Shown: positions 47,181-58,964 of the stretch, in pieces
Position numbering within the stretch: the first letter of the stretch is position 1
Layout of the letters: the number at the start of each line of letters is the position of its first letter
NCBI RefSeq assembly: GCF_007830495.1
Contig: NZ_VLKW01000001.1
Span: 186,001-250,000, forward strand
Direction of reading: 5' to 3'
DNA from: Pseudoduganella flava
Lineage (GTDB): Bacteria; Pseudomonadota; Gammaproteobacteria; Burkholderiales; Burkholderiaceae_D
Length of the DNA: 64,000 nucleotides
Made by a program: the position numbers and the translations under genes
Notes under the pieces: generated by a model
The model's input: only the letters and a program-made list of their open reading frames with translations
Database searches by the model: none
Told to the model about the DNA's origin: nothing

Positions 47181-48386
47181 ATGGAGTTCGATATGGTCGA
47201 TAACGCATCACTGGGAACGGTGATCAAGGTGGTAGGTGTCGGCGGTGCGGGCGGTAACGCGGTGCAGCACATGATCAACAAGGGCATGAGCGGCGTGGAG
47301 TTCATCGCCGCGAATACCGATGCACAGGCGCTGTCGGCTTCCAAGGCAAACAACATCATCCAGATCGGCGAGACCGGCCTGGGCGCGGGCATGAAGCCGG
47401 ACGTCGGCCGCAAGCTGGCCGAGGAATCGCGCGACCGTATCGAAGATGCGCTGCGCGGCGCGCACATGGTGTTCATCGCCGCGGGCATGGGCGGCGGCAC
47501 CGGCACGGGCGCCGCACCGATCGTGGCCGAAGTGGCCAAGTCGCTGGGCGCGCTGACGGTGGCCGTGGTATCGAAGCCGTTCTCGCACGAAGGCCAGAAG
47601 TGCATGGAGATCGCCGACGAGGGTCTGGAACAGCTGTCCCAGAACGTCGACTCGCTGATCGTCATCCTGAACGAGAAGCTCGAAGAGATCTACGAGGACG
47701 AGTCGCTGATCGAATGGCTGCAGCATGCGGACGACGTGCTGAACAACGCGGTGGCCGGTATCGCCGAGATCATCAACGTGCCGGGCCACATCAACGTCGA
47801 CTTCAACGACGTGAAGACGATCATGGGCGAGCAGGGCAAGGCGATGATGGGTACCGCGACCGCTTCCGGTGTCGACCGCGCCCGCATCGCGGCCGAGCAG
47901 GCCGTCGCGTCGCCGCTGCTGGACGGCGTGGACCTGTCCGGCGCGCGCGGCGTGCTGGTCAACGTCACCGCGAGCCGCGGCCTGAAGGGCAAGGAGATCA
48001 AGGAAGTCATGGCCGCCGTGCGCGCATTCGCGGCACCGGACGCGTCGATCGCCCAGGGCATCGCCTACGACGATGCGATGGGCGACGCGATCCGCGTCAC
48101 CGTCGTCGCCACGGGCCTCGGCAAGGCGAAGAAGCACGTGCAGCTGGTACCGCAGCAGATGCTGCGCACCGGTACGCACAACGCCCCGCAGGCCGCGCTG
48201 GGCGGCGGCGTCGGCTCCACGTCCGTATCGATGGGCGTGGGCGCCGCCGGCGGTCACTCGTTCGAAGGCATGAAGGCCCCGGCCGTGTGGCGCCGCGAGT
48301 CCGCCTCCGAGCAGGTGCGCGCGATGGAAAAGAACGGCATGGAAACCTACGACATCCCGGCGTTCCTGCGCAAGCAGGCCGACTGA
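47181..48386 (+). CDS. ftsZ: Cell division GTPase FtsZ
   Basis: A 401-residue tubulin homologue. The GTP loop GGGTGTG lies at residues 104-110, and the synergy region NVDFNDVKTIMGEQGKAMMG is intact. A short variable linker leads to the conserved C-terminal peptide DIPAFLRKQAD, which binds FtsA and ZipA. It forms the Z-ring. A 128-base gap with AT-rich stretches separates it from ftsA and may hold an extra promoter. Confidence 0.98.
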   Translation: MEFDMVDNASLGTVIKVVGVGGAGGNAVQHMINKGMSGVEFIAANTDAQALSASKANNIIQIGETGLGAGMKPDVGRKLAEESRDRIEDALRGAHMVFIAAGMGGGTGTGAAPIVAEVAKSLGALTVAVVSKPFSHEGQKCMEIADEGLEQLSQNVDSLIVILNEKLEEIYEDESLIEWLQHADDVLNNAVAGIAEIINVPGHINVDFNDVKTIMGEQGKAMMGTATASGVDRARIAAEQAVASPLLDGVDLSGARGVLVNVTASRGLKGKEIKEVMAAVRAFAAPDASIAQGIAYDDAMGDAIRVTVVATGLGKAKKHVQLVPQQMLRTGTHNAPQAALGGGVGSTSVSMGVGAAGGHSFEGMKAPAVWRRESASEQVRAMEKNGMETYDIPAFLRKQAD

Positions 48387-48541
48387 GGACGTCGTCCGGG
48401 ATCCGGCTTCCCCGCGCGAGCGGGCTGACTTCGCAGAGGATTACGCGGCGGCTCCTGAAGCCGGGGCCGCCGCCGCGCCGGGCTTTGTGAGAGGGACCGG
48501 CGCCTTGAGCGCGTTCGCTCACGCTCTGGCATACTTGCCGG

Positions 48542-48582
48542 AGCCGCCGCCAGGGCAGCTGTCCTGCGCGGCTTTTTTTTTT
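48542..48582 (+). terminator. Rho-independent terminator after ftsZ
   Basis: AGCCGC pairs with GCGGCT and CAGG with CCTG around a GCAGCTGT loop, with a small bulge, and is followed by a run of ten T. It lies about 155 bases after the ftsZ stop and just before the peroxiredoxin gene. Confidence 0.8.
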
Positions 48583-48609
48583 GTGTTGAAGAGATAGAGG
48601 AGTCCCCAC

Positions 48610-49113
48610 ATGACCATCAAGATCGGCGACAAGCTGCCCGAAGGCACGCTGTCCGAATACATCGAAGTCGAAACCGAAGCCTGCTCGCTGGGCCCGAACA
48701 CGTTCAACGTGCAGGACCTCGTCAAAGGCAAGAAGATCGCCATCTTCGGCCTGCCGGGCGCCTACACGCCGACGTGCTCGGCCAAGCACGTGCCGGGCTT
48801 CGTGCAGCACGCCGCCGAGTTCAAGGCCAAGGGCGTGGACGAGATCTGGTGCATCTCCGTCAACGACGCGTTCGTGATGGGCGCCTGGGGCCGCGAGCAG
48901 AAGGCGACCGGCATCGTGCGCATGATGGCCGACGGTAACGCGGCTTACAGCAAGGCACTGGGCCTGGACGCCGACTTCTCGAAGTTCGGCATGGGCACGC
49001 GCTCGCAGCGCTACTCGATGCTCGTCGAGGACGGCGTCGTCACGCAGCTCAACGTCGAGCAGGGCGGCAAGTTCGAGGTGTCGAATGCGGAGACGCTGCT
49101 GGGGCAGCTGTAA
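48610..49113 (+). CDS. Peroxiredoxin (Prx5 type)
   Basis: A 167-residue peroxidase. PGAYTPTCSAKHVPGF carries the peroxidatic Cys; CISVNDAFVMGAWGREQ and the GMGTRSQRYSMLVEDGVV block fit the Prx5/AhpE-like class that reduces hydrogen and organic peroxides, usually with glutaredoxin or thioredoxin. AGAGG precedes the ATG. A terminator follows. Confidence 0.92.
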   Translation: MTIKIGDKLPEGTLSEYIEVETEACSLGPNTFNVQDLVKGKKIAIFGLPGAYTPTCSAKHVPGFVQHAAEFKAKGVDEIWCISVNDAFVMGAWGREQKATGIVRMMADGNAAYSKALGLDADFSKFGMGTRSQRYSMLVEDGVVTQLNVEQGGKFEVSNAETLLGQL

Positions 49114-49142
49114 TTCCGCTGCACACTGAGCTGAACTGAAAG

Positions 49143-49173
49143 ACGCCCCTGCTCAAGGGGCGTTCTTGTTTGG
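49143..49173 (+). terminator. Terminator after the peroxiredoxin gene
   Basis: ACGCCCC-TGCTCAA-GGGGCGT is a 7-bp stem followed by TTCTTGTTT, 30 bases after the stop. It may also serve the convergent gene at 49175. Confidence 0.75.
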
Positions 49174-49174
49174 G

Positions 49175-49543
49175 TCAGCAGATCGAGCCGCCGATGCTCT
49201 TGCCTGAGCGGAGGTCGAAGCCGAAGTCGCATTCATAACCGTCCGACGGGCGATAGCGGCACGCGACGTTTTCCTTTTGCCTCACGCGGGCACCATCTTC
49301 GATGCCGCATTCGCTCTTCCTGTCGGGGTCCATCGCGTTGAACATGTCCTTCGCGGCGCGGCCGCGCACATAGAAGGCGACGTGGACGTCGTTACGCGTT
49401 GGCGCATGCATTTCGCTCAGATCGCCGCCGTAGATTGCGTAGCGTGTTTCGGCCGGCCGCAGTATCCATTCCCATAGTTCCGCTCCTTGGGACAGTGCAG
49501 CGGAGCTGATCAGCGCAGCAAGAGCGAGGACAGGGCGTTTCAA
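49175..49543 (-). CDS. Secreted or periplasmic protein of unknown function
   Basis: A 122-residue protein with an N-terminal signal peptide (MKRPVLALAALISSAALSQGA, cleavage likely after QGA). Mature part has ELWEWILRPAETRYAIYGGDLSEMH and several cysteines (CGIEDG, CRYRPSDGYECDFGFDLRSGKSIGGSIC), which could form two disulfides. No family recognised. It is convergent with the peroxiredoxin gene. Confidence 0.7.
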   Translation of the reverse strand: MKRPVLALAALISSAALSQGAELWEWILRPAETRYAIYGGDLSEMHAPTRNDVHVAFYVRGRAAKDMFNAMDPDRKSECGIEDGARVRQKENVACRYRPSDGYECDFGFDLRSGKSIGGSIC

Positions 49544-49734
49544 AGGCGTCTCCCGGCCAGGTTCGCGGTCAACGACCGCACGGCTTTCCGGCGAAAGCTG
49601 TCCGGATATTTTGAAGAGCCATTACTGCCGAGCGTTGGCCGTAATCAACAGAGCTGCGGGCGTGGCGACAGGTGAGGCATTACCGCGACACCCGATCGCG
49701 CTGTGGCTGGACTACCGGCGTCGCAATGCCGGCC

Positions 49735-49762
49735 TGCCCCGCGACAGCAGCCGCGGGGCAGG
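49735..49762 (-). terminator. Strong hairpin after the tannase gene
   Basis: CTGCCCCGCG-N8-CGCGGGGCAG is a perfect 10-bp stem, 17 bases after the tannase stop. No T-run follows, so it may stabilise the 3' end or help a Rho-dependent end. Confidence 0.55.
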
Positions 49763-49778
49763 ATGCGCTACCGGTCCC

Positions 49779-51446
49779 TCAGTTCACCACACAAGCAAAG
49801 CTCGCCGCCGCATTCACATCTCCGCCGTTATAGCGCGGATACGCCGGATACTTGCACAGTGGCCGCGTGCGGCCGGCCGTGGCGGCCGTCACGTCGGTGG
49901 CCACCAGCGTGCCGGGCGGCGTGCCTTTCTCGACCCACTGGTCGAGCGCGTCGAGCGCGGCCCACGACGGCGAGAACGCGCCGACGCTGTGGCCGAAGCC
50001 GGGCACCGTGTAGAAGCGGAAGAAGTCTTCCACCTTCGACTGGCCGTACTTGGCCACCTGGCCCTGGTAGTAGGCGATCGTCGCGTTCGGGCTGATGATC
50101 TCGTCGGCCAGGCCGTGCAGCACGATCAGCTTGCCGCCGCGCGCGCGGAAGGTGTCGATGTCCGGGTTCGTCGCGCCGACGGTGGCCGACATGTCGACGA
50201 GGCGCTGCTGCAGCGTGCCCGGGTTGGCCAGGTTGAACTGCAGCGTGTTCAGCGCGGCGTCCTTGGCGATGAAGTATTTCAGGTAGCCGTCGCCCTGCGA
50301 GAACATGTAGCCGTTGGCCGGCACGGTCGGCGGCGCCACCGGCGTGGCCGAGGAGCCCATCGTGTTGGAGAAGTCCGCGCCTTGCAGGATGTTGTAGCCC
50401 TGGTGGCGCGTCACGCCGTGCGCCAGCGCGTACGGCAGTTCGAGGTCGTCGGCGATCGCGCGCACGGTCGCGATCTGCGGGTCGGACAGGCAGGTGTCGC
50501 CTTCGTCCGCGCCGCTCGGGCAGCGCAGCGCCGCCAGGATCGCCCCGCTCTTCACGCGGCAGGCCGCCACGTTGCCGACGAGGCCATCGGCAACGCCGTC
50601 GTCCGCGTCGCATTGCGCCAGCACCGTGCTGCGGATCAGCAGCTGCTTGGCGCGGTTCACGAAGCCGCCCGGCGTGCCGTAGGCGGCCTGGCCGATGCGC
50701 ACGCCGTGCAGGCGCACGCCGGTGAAGTTCAGCGCCGGCGCGTTGGCGATCACGCCATCGTAGTCGCGCGGGTAGCGCTGCACGGCCGTCATGCCTTCGC
50801 GGCCGCCGGTGGAACCGCCGGCGAAGTACGAGCGCACCGGTGCGCGCAGGTAGTACTGGCGGATCAATGCGAATGCCGCGTCGTGCGTCTTCTTGATGTG
50901 GGCGTAGCCGAAGTTCGTCAGCGATGCTTCGTTCAGCGCGAATTCGGCGGAGGACAGCGCGCCGGTGTGGCCGGAATCGGAGCCGTACGTCGCATAGCCC
51001 TGCGACAGCGGCGTGGCGCCCGGCGCGAACGGAATGGCCGCCGTCGCATCGACGACGGTGCCGTTGTAGCCGGCGCCGCCCATCTGCACGGCCTTGCCGT
51101 TCCAGACCAGCGGCAGGTTCAGTTGGAAGCGGATTTCCGGCGTGCCCGCCGCATCGGATGGCGCCGCGGCGATCGAACCCAGCACCTGGCAGTAGGCGGC
51201 GGCGCGATCATCGCTCGCGACCGTCGTCACCGACGTCACCGTGGCACCACCCGTCGGCAAGCCGATTGCGGCGGCGGGGACGGTGCGGCCGGCAAGCGCG
51301 TCGCAGTTGCGCGGGCGGGCCTCGGCGGCAGCGGCAGCGGACGTTTTTGCCGCCGTCGTATCGGTATCCGTGCCGCCGCCACACGCGGCAAGGAGTGCCG
51401 CCGTCATGACCACGGTGCTGTGTTTGAAGCTGCTGGGCAAAGCCAT
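49779..51446 (-). CDS. Tannase / feruloyl esterase family lipoprotein
   Basis: A 555-residue hydrolase. The signal peptide ends in a lipobox (ALLAACGGG), so the protein is probably lipid-anchored. The nucleophile motif GGSTGGREGMTAVQRYPRDYDGVIANAPA, an Asp in VLHGLADEIISP and a His in TVPGFGHSVGAF make up the catalytic triad. Family members hydrolyse gallate or ferulate esters of plant polyphenols. CAGGAG precedes the ATG at 51446. It is monocistronic, between two minus-strand small genes. Confidence 0.88.
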   Translation of the reverse strand: MALPSSFKHSTVVMTAALLAACGGGTDTDTTAAKTSAAAAAEARPRNCDALAGRTVPAAAIGLPTGGATVTSVTTVASDDRAAAYCQVLGSIAAAPSDAAGTPEIRFQLNLPLVWNGKAVQMGGAGYNGTVVDATAAIPFAPGATPLSQGYATYGSDSGHTGALSSAEFALNEASLTNFGYAHIKKTHDAAFALIRQYYLRAPVRSYFAGGSTGGREGMTAVQRYPRDYDGVIANAPALNFTGVRLHGVRIGQAAYGTPGGFVNRAKQLLIRSTVLAQCDADDGVADGLVGNVAACRVKSGAILAALRCPSGADEGDTCLSDPQIATVRAIADDLELPYALAHGVTRHQGYNILQGADFSNTMGSSATPVAPPTVPANGYMFSQGDGYLKYFIAKDAALNTLQFNLANPGTLQQRLVDMSATVGATNPDIDTFRARGGKLIVLHGLADEIISPNATIAYYQGQVAKYGQSKVEDFFRFYTVPGFGHSVGAFSPSWAALDALDQWVEKGTPPGTLVATDVTAATAGRTRPLCKYPAYPRYNGGDVNAAASFACVVN

Positions 51447-51540
51447 CTACGATCTCCTGGTTAAAAAAAACCTAACTAATTTCCAGAATACAAGCAGTTT
51501 GATTTTTTGTCACCAGGAAAGCTATTGTGCACGTAGCCAA

Positions 51541-51569
51541 AAAGCAAAACCCCGGAGCAAGGTCCGGGG
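51541..51569 (-). terminator. Terminator after the zinc-ribbon gene
   Basis: On the minus strand CCCCGGA-N6-TCCGGGG is followed by TTTTGCTTTTT, 22 bases after the gene's stop. Confidence 0.85.
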
Positions 51570-51591
51570 CTGGGACAAGAAGCGGCAGCGG

Positions 51592-52059
51592 TCACCACCA
51601 GCTATCGTCCCCCAGCACTGCCTGCTTGTAGTAATCGACATTGGCGCGCCAAGCGTAAGCGAGCGCGGACAGGGCGGTGGCCAAGTTGTGCGCGGTGTCG
51701 GCGGACAGGCCCAGCGGCGCGGCGCTCCACTGCAGCAGCAGGGTCAGCGCGATCGCCAGCAGCGCCAGCGAGACGCCGCGCTTCCACATCCCCTTGCACA
51801 CGTAATAGAGCACGCCGAACAGCATGGCGAACAGGTTGCAATGGATGCGCAGCCGGGCGGCCAGCGGCAGCTGGGTCAGCTTCGGCAGCCCGACGCCGCC
51901 GGCGCGGTCGATCAGCGCGAATTTTTCCGTCCAGACGAGCGGCAGCTTTTGCGGCGTGGCGTATTCAAGCGGCGCCGGCGCCGCCGGCATGGCGGGGCGG
52001 CAGGTGGTGCACAGCGCGCTGCTGATGAAATGCGTGCCGCAGTTCTGGCAAATCGACAT
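51592..52059 (-). CDS. Zinc-ribbon membrane protein, unknown function
   Basis: Start at MSICQNCGTHFISSALCTTC, after GGAGGA, gives 155 residues. The N-terminal CxxC...CxxC zinc ribbon is followed by a cytoplasmic stretch and two hydrophobic segments (LHCNLFAMLFGVLYYVCKGMW... is roughly 75-105, and VSLALLAIALTLLLQW 106-125). It ends YKQAVLGDDSWW. Such small zinc-ribbon/membrane proteins are common and uncharacterised. Confidence 0.75.
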   Translation of the reverse strand: MSICQNCGTHFISSALCTTCRPAMPAAPAPLEYATPQKLPLVWTEKFALIDRAGGVGLPKLTQLPLAARLRIHCNLFAMLFGVLYYVCKGMWKRGVSLALLAIALTLLLQWSAAPLGLSADTAHNLATALSALAYAWRANVDYYKQAVLGDDSWW

Positions 52060-52286
52060 AAGTCCTCCCTGTTGACAATCGGTTGTTATGGCGGGCACGA
52101 CTATATCGGGCCAGACAAATTATCAATATGTCAATTGTCAAGGAAGTGTCGGCGCTTGCGCGGCGCCAGCGCACAGCGGGATGTTCTAGAGGAGGTCGTC
52201 GAAACGGCATCGGCCGCTGTTGCGGCCGATCAGGCGCTGCGCGCATGCTTGCTGCTACGATCGCGCGCCCCGGCGAGCCGGGAACG

Positions 52287-52784
52287 TTACGCGGCGGCTT
52301 TCTTCGCGCGGCTGCGCTTCTTCGGCGCCAGCATCACGCCGGTGCAGTTCGGCGCGCCGCAGCGGCAAGCAAAGGCCTTCTTGACGGCCGGCGTGTGCCG
52401 CTCGTCGTAAATCAGGCCGTAGTTGTAGCGCAGCTCCTCGCCCTTTTCGATGTCGCGCAGCGCGTGGATGTAGACGCGGTCGTCCTCCTCCATCGCTTCG
52501 CAATTCGGGTCGCACGAGTGGTTGATGAAGCGCGACTCGTTGCCGCCCGCGCCGCCGTCGATCAACAGCCCGTTATTGAGCGTGAAGAAGAACGTATGGT
52601 TGATCGGGCCGCCCTTGGCGGCCGTGCGGCGGCACGTTTCATCCCAGTCGACGATCTCGCCGACATACTCGATGATGCGGGTGCCGGCAGGGATCCTGGT
52701 GCGGGCGAACACGCCCTTGCCATGGATCGGCGACTCGTGCACTTCATACATGGGGGAGGGGGTTTTCTTCGCGGGCGTAGTCAT
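52287..52784 (-). CDS. SET-domain protein-lysine methyltransferase-like protein
   Basis: A 165-residue protein with a complete small SET fold: GKGVFARTRIPAGTRIIEYVGEIV at the N-terminus, NHSCDPNC (88-95) and ELRYNYG (117-123), the catalytic Tyr region. It ends in a post-SET CxCxxxxC (C140, C142, C147), which binds zinc in eukaryotic SET enzymes. The tail KKRSRAKKAAA is basic. It likely methylates a protein lysine with SAM; the target is unknown. Confidence 0.88.
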   Translation of the reverse strand: MTTPAKKTPSPMYEVHESPIHGKGVFARTRIPAGTRIIEYVGEIVDWDETCRRTAAKGGPINHTFFFTLNNGLLIDGGAGGNESRFINHSCDPNCEAMEEDDRVYIHALRDIEKGEELRYNYGLIYDERHTPAVKKAFACRCGAPNCTGVMLAPKKRSRAKKAAA

Positions 52785-52818
52785 TTCGACATCATACCGC
52801 GCTTCCCCGCGCGCACGA

Positions 52819-53238
52819 TCACGGTTGCCGCTGTTTCGTGTGCTCCGGCGGCAGTTCGGCAGGCGCGGGCCGGCGTGTGCCCGCCACGCGCCACGCGCCG
52901 CGCTCGCGGCGCACGATGTGGGTTTCAAACCAGTGCGCGATCCCGCCCTGTTCCAGCGTGACGGCGTAGCAGCCGTCGCCCGCGCTGGCGCTGGCGAAAC
53001 GGCGCATCGGCAGCGGCGGCATGCCGGCCACCGCATCGGATGGGTTGAACCGGCTGCCCGCATCGGCGATGCCGCCAATGCCCGGTTCGCGTCGCCCCAA
53101 CAGGGCCTGCACTGCCTCGGGCAGCTCGTCGATGCTGGCGAGCGTGCGCGCTGAAGGCGCCGTGCAATCGTCGGCGGCGCGGCAGGCGCCGTGCAGACCG
53201 GCGGCGAGCAGGGTGACAGTGAGCAGGATCGTCTTCAT
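52819..53238 (-). CDS. Secreted protein of unknown function
   Basis: A 139-residue protein from MKTILLTVTLLAAGLHGACRAADD, a clear signal peptide cleaved near CRA-ADD. Mature part contains LPEAVQALLGRREPGIGGIADAGSRFNPSDAVAGMPPLPMRRFASASAGDGCYAVTLEQGG, suggesting a small beta domain. No family recognised. It lies 34 bases upstream of the SET gene and may be co-transcribed with it. Confidence 0.7.
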   Translation of the reverse strand: MKTILLTVTLLAAGLHGACRAADDCTAPSARTLASIDELPEAVQALLGRREPGIGGIADAGSRFNPSDAVAGMPPLPMRRFASASAGDGCYAVTLEQGGIAHWFETHIVRRERGAWRVAGTRRPAPAELPPEHTKQRQP

Positions 53239-53316
53239 CGTTCGAGTATGCCATGGCTGGGCCGCGGTGGATCTCTTTGCGTACAATGGTCATCCCGCCA
53301 AGATCATGGACCGCCG

Positions 53317-54201
53317 TTGAAACCGCAAGCCAAGGAAAACCTGCACAGCATCTATGCGATGCTGACCGCCGTCGCGATGTTCTCGCTGATGGACACGTCG
53401 ATGAAGATGCTGGCCGCCCATTACCCGGCCATGCAGGTGACGGTGCTGCGCGCGTTCTGCTCGATGCCGCTGGTGTGCGCCTACGTGGCGTGGCGCGGCA
53501 AGTTCAAGGGCATGCTGCGCGTGCACTGGCCGCTGCAGCTGCTGCGCGGCGCGCTCGGCATCGGCATGCTGACGCTGTTCGCCTACGGCCTGAAGTCGCT
53601 GCCGCTGGCCGAGACGTATTCCGTGTTCTTCATCGCGCCCGCGTTGATCACGGCGCTGTCCGTGTTCATCCTGAAGGAGCGGGTCGACGCGATGCAGTGG
53701 CTGGCGATCGTCGTCGGCCTGGTGGGCGTGCTCGTCGTGCTGCGGCCCGACGGCATGAACTTCATCTCGCTGGCCGGGCTGGCGATCCTGGGTTCGGCCG
53801 CGTGCTATGCCGTGTCGGCGATCGCCAGCCGCATCCTGTCGCGCACCGATGCGAATGAACACATCATGTTCTGGCTGCTGACCTTCATGGGCCTGGGCGC
53901 CGTGCCGCTGGCATGGCATGGCTGGGTGCCGCTGCGCTGGGACGACTGGCCCGTGCTGGTCGCGCTGGCGCTGTCGGGCTTCTTCGGCCAGCTGGCGATC
54001 ACGAAGGCGTTCAGCATGGGCAAGGCGTCGATCGTGGCGCCGTTCGAGTACACGGCGCTGGCGTGGGGCGTGGCGATCGACTGGGCGCTGTGGAACACGC
54101 TGCCGGACCGCTGGACCTTGACGGGCGCCGCGATCATCATCGGCAGCGGCATTTACCTGGTGCGCCGCGAGGCTGCCCACGCGGAAAGCGAACACCCTTG
54201 A
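53317..54201 (+). CDS. EamA/RhaT-type drug/metabolite transporter
   Basis: About 294 residues with ten membrane helices arranged as two EamA repeats; the first starts MLTAVAMFSLMDTSMKMLAA and the second near ILGSAACYAVSAIASR. The best start is a TTG (LKPQAKEN), because no in-frame ATG precedes the first helix. Conserved features include FMGLGAVPLAWHGW and FGQLAITKAFSMGKASIVAPFEYTALAWGVAIDW. It is likely a small-molecule exporter; the substrate is unknown. Confidence 0.85.
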   Translation: MKPQAKENLHSIYAMLTAVAMFSLMDTSMKMLAAHYPAMQVTVLRAFCSMPLVCAYVAWRGKFKGMLRVHWPLQLLRGALGIGMLTLFAYGLKSLPLAETYSVFFIAPALITALSVFILKERVDAMQWLAIVVGLVGVLVVLRPDGMNFISLAGLAILGSAACYAVSAIASRILSRTDANEHIMFWLLTFMGLGAVPLAWHGWVPLRWDDWPVLVALALSGFFGQLAITKAFSMGKASIVAPFEYTALAWGVAIDWALWNTLPDRWTLTGAAIIIGSGIYLVRREAAHAESEHP

Positions 54202-54287
54202 AACCCGCATATTGTCTGGATTTTATCGCCCTTTGAGCGGATGAGCGGCGCGGCACGAGCGGCCGGGAAAGCCGATATAATCGTGAA

Positions 54288-55223
54288 ATGCTGAAACAAC
54301 GTACCGTCCAAGAAGCCGTTCGCACCACTGGTGTCGGCGTGCACTCCGGCACTAAGGTCGAACTGACCTTGCGTCCCGCTCCGCCCGATACGGGCATCGT
54401 CTTCGCCCGCGTGGACCTGCAGCCGCCCGTCGTGTTCCCCGTCGGCCCGCTCGAGATCGGCGATACCCGCATGGCCACCGTGATGATCAAGGAAGGCGCG
54501 CGCGTGTCGACGATCGAGCACCTGATGTCCGCCTGCGCCGGTCTTGGCATCGACAACCTGTTTGTCGACGTGACGGCCGAGGAAATCCCGATCATGGACG
54601 GCTCGGCGTCGTCGTTCGTCTACCTGCTGCAGCAGGCCGGCCTGCAGGAGCAGGACGCGCCGAAGAAATTCATCCGCATCAAGAAGACGATCGAGGTGCG
54701 CGAAGGCGAGGGCGCCAACGAGAAGTGGGCGAGGTTGGTGCCGCACGAAGGCTTCAAGCTGGACTTCTTCATCGAATTCAACCACCCGGCCGTGGACGGC
54801 ACCGCGCAGCGCGCGTCGGTGGACTTCGGCAGCCAGTCGTACATCCAGGCGGTGGCGCGGGCGCGCACGTTCGGCTTCATGCAGGACGTGGAGATGCTGC
54901 GCGGGATCGGCCTGGCCAGGGGCGGCTCGCTGGAGAATGCGATCGTGATGGACGAGTACCGCATCCTGAACCCGGACGGCCTGCGCTACGACGACGAATT
55001 CGTGCGCCACAAGATCCTCGACGCGATCGGCGACCTGTACGTGATCGGCCATCCGCTGATCTGTGCCTACGAGGCGCACAAGTCCGGCCATGCGCTGAAC
55101 AACAAGCTGCTGCGCGCCCTGATGGACCAGCCGGATGCGTACGAGATCGTCACCTACGATTCGCTGGACGCGGCACCGCCGTCGTATGCGAAGCAGCTGG
55201 AACAGGAATGGTCGTATAACTAG
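54288..55223 (+). CDS. lpxC: UDP-3-O-acyl-N-acetylglucosamine deacetylase LpxC
   Basis: A 311-residue zinc enzyme for the committed step of lipid A synthesis. [21 protein letters not shown] at the N-terminus, the zinc His78 in STIEHLMSA and HKILDAIGD (further zinc ligands and catalytic residues) are intact. In many proteobacteria lpxC follows ftsZ; here a 6-kb group of unrelated genes separates them. Confidence 0.97.
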   Translation: MLKQRTVQEAVRTTGVGVHSGTKVELTLRPAPPDTGIVFARVDLQPPVVFPVGPLEIGDTRMATVMIKEGARVSTIEHLMSACAGLGIDNLFVDVTAEEIPIMDGSASSFVYLLQQAGLQEQDAPKKFIRIKKTIEVREGEGANEKWARLVPHEGFKLDFFIEFNHPAVDGTAQRASVDFGSQSYIQAVARARTFGFMQDVEMLRGIGLARGGSLENAIVMDEYRILNPDGLRYDDEFVRHKILDAIGDLYVIGHPLICAYEAHKSGHALNNKLLRALMDQPDAYEIVTYDSLDAAPPSYAKQLEQEWSYN

Positions 55224-55259
55224 AAAGTGCGCTGGCCGGCAGGCCGTGCACCCGGCAAG

Positions 55260-55727
55260 CTAGCGCCGGTGCTTGACCAGGTTCTTCAGCGCCTCAATCA
55301 GCGGCGCATTCTGTTTGCTGGGCTCCAGCGTTTCGGACAGCCGGGCGAACGACTCCACCCCCATCTCGGGAATCTCCAGCTGGCGCCGCGGTGGCGGCGG
55401 CGCCACGACGGCCGGCGTCATCCGCACCTTCAGGCGCACGTTGTCGATCTGCCACCCCTTGTGCAACAGTGCGTCTTGAAGTTTTGGCAATTGCTGTTTA
55501 AGCTTGGCGGCGACCGATGCGTTCGGCACCGCCAGCACCAGTTGGCCCGCCTCGAACGACAGGATGTCGCAGCTCGCGAACGCGGCCGGCAGCACCTGGG
55601 CACAGTCCTGCTGCAGGCGCGCCATCCGCTGCACGGCCGGCAGCAGCGCGGCGAGGCGGTCGTGCCGGCGCAGGAAATCCGTCGCTTCGACGGCGGCCCG
55701 GTTCTGGTTGGGGGAGTTGAATCGCAT
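55260..55727 (-). CDS. dciA: DciA-type DnaB helicase loader (DUF721)
   Basis: From MRFNSPNQNRAAVEATDFLRR the protein has 155 residues. The DUF721 core lies in the middle: LQQDCAQVLPAAFASCDILSFEAGQLVLAVPNASVAAKLKQQLPKLQDALL. DciA loads or activates DnaB in bacteria that lack DnaC. It is encoded just upstream of secA but in the opposite direction, which is usual in betaproteobacteria. Confidence 0.85.
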   Translation of the reverse strand: MRFNSPNQNRAAVEATDFLRRHDRLAALLPAVQRMARLQQDCAQVLPAAFASCDILSFEAGQLVLAVPNASVAAKLKQQLPKLQDALLHKGWQIDNVRLKVRMTPAVVAPPPPRRQLEIPEMGVESFARLSETLEPSKQNAPLIEALKNLVKHRR

Positions 55728-55982
55728 GCGCGAAACATAGCATAGGCACGCCGCGCGTGCAGCATCGGCACGGGGCAACCGGCGGGAGCGGTAACTGCCG
55801 AATGTTAATATTGCCAATCGGGCTATTGTCTTACCAGCGGCCATCCCAATGTACCCCCGTGCTAAAATCATGGTCTTTTGCCACAGGCGGGCAACTGCGG
55901 GGGCTCCGGACAAGCGGGCGGCGCTCCGGGCAGGTCGCGAAGCGAGCTATTTTTTAAACGGCGTTTATTCAAGAATTCAAGC

Positions 55983-58745
<2,763 letters not shown>

Positions 58746-58753
58746 TGAAGACC

Positions 58754-58780
58754 GGGGTCGGACCCGCCGGGTCCGACCCC
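58754..58780. repeat. 12-bp perfect hairpin with GGGGTC core after secA
   Basis: GGGGTCGGACCC-GCC-GGGTCCGACCCC lies 8 bases after the secA stop. Its arms share the GGGTC/GACCC core of the dispersed palindromes at 11811 and 24823. It precedes the true terminator. Confidence 0.75.
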
Positions 58781-58804
58781 AGACGTTGAATTTTGGGTCA
58801 AGAA

Positions 58805-58830
58805 AGCCTGGCGTAATGCCGGGCTTTTTT
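58805..58830 (+). terminator. Rho-independent terminator of secA
   Basis: AGCCTGGC-GTAAT-GCCGGGCT (8 bp with one T-G pair) followed by TTTTTT, 60 bases after the secA stop. Confidence 0.92.
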
Positions 58831-58914
58831 CATTGCAGTGGAAATACGCAAATCCACAGCGACTTCGGCAGCCTCGTCCTGCCGTCCGGCCCTCGACGCT
58901 GCTTCTCGGATCAA

Positions 58915-58942
58915 ACAAAAAAACCCGGCACCTGGCCGGGTT
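58915..58942 (-). terminator. Terminator of the PBP-like / porin transcript
   Basis: Read on the minus strand AACCCGGC-CAGGT-GCCGGGTT is followed by a T-run, 22 bases after the PBP-like gene stop. Confidence 0.92.
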
Positions 58943-58964
58943 CTTCACAGCGCCGTAAGACGGC

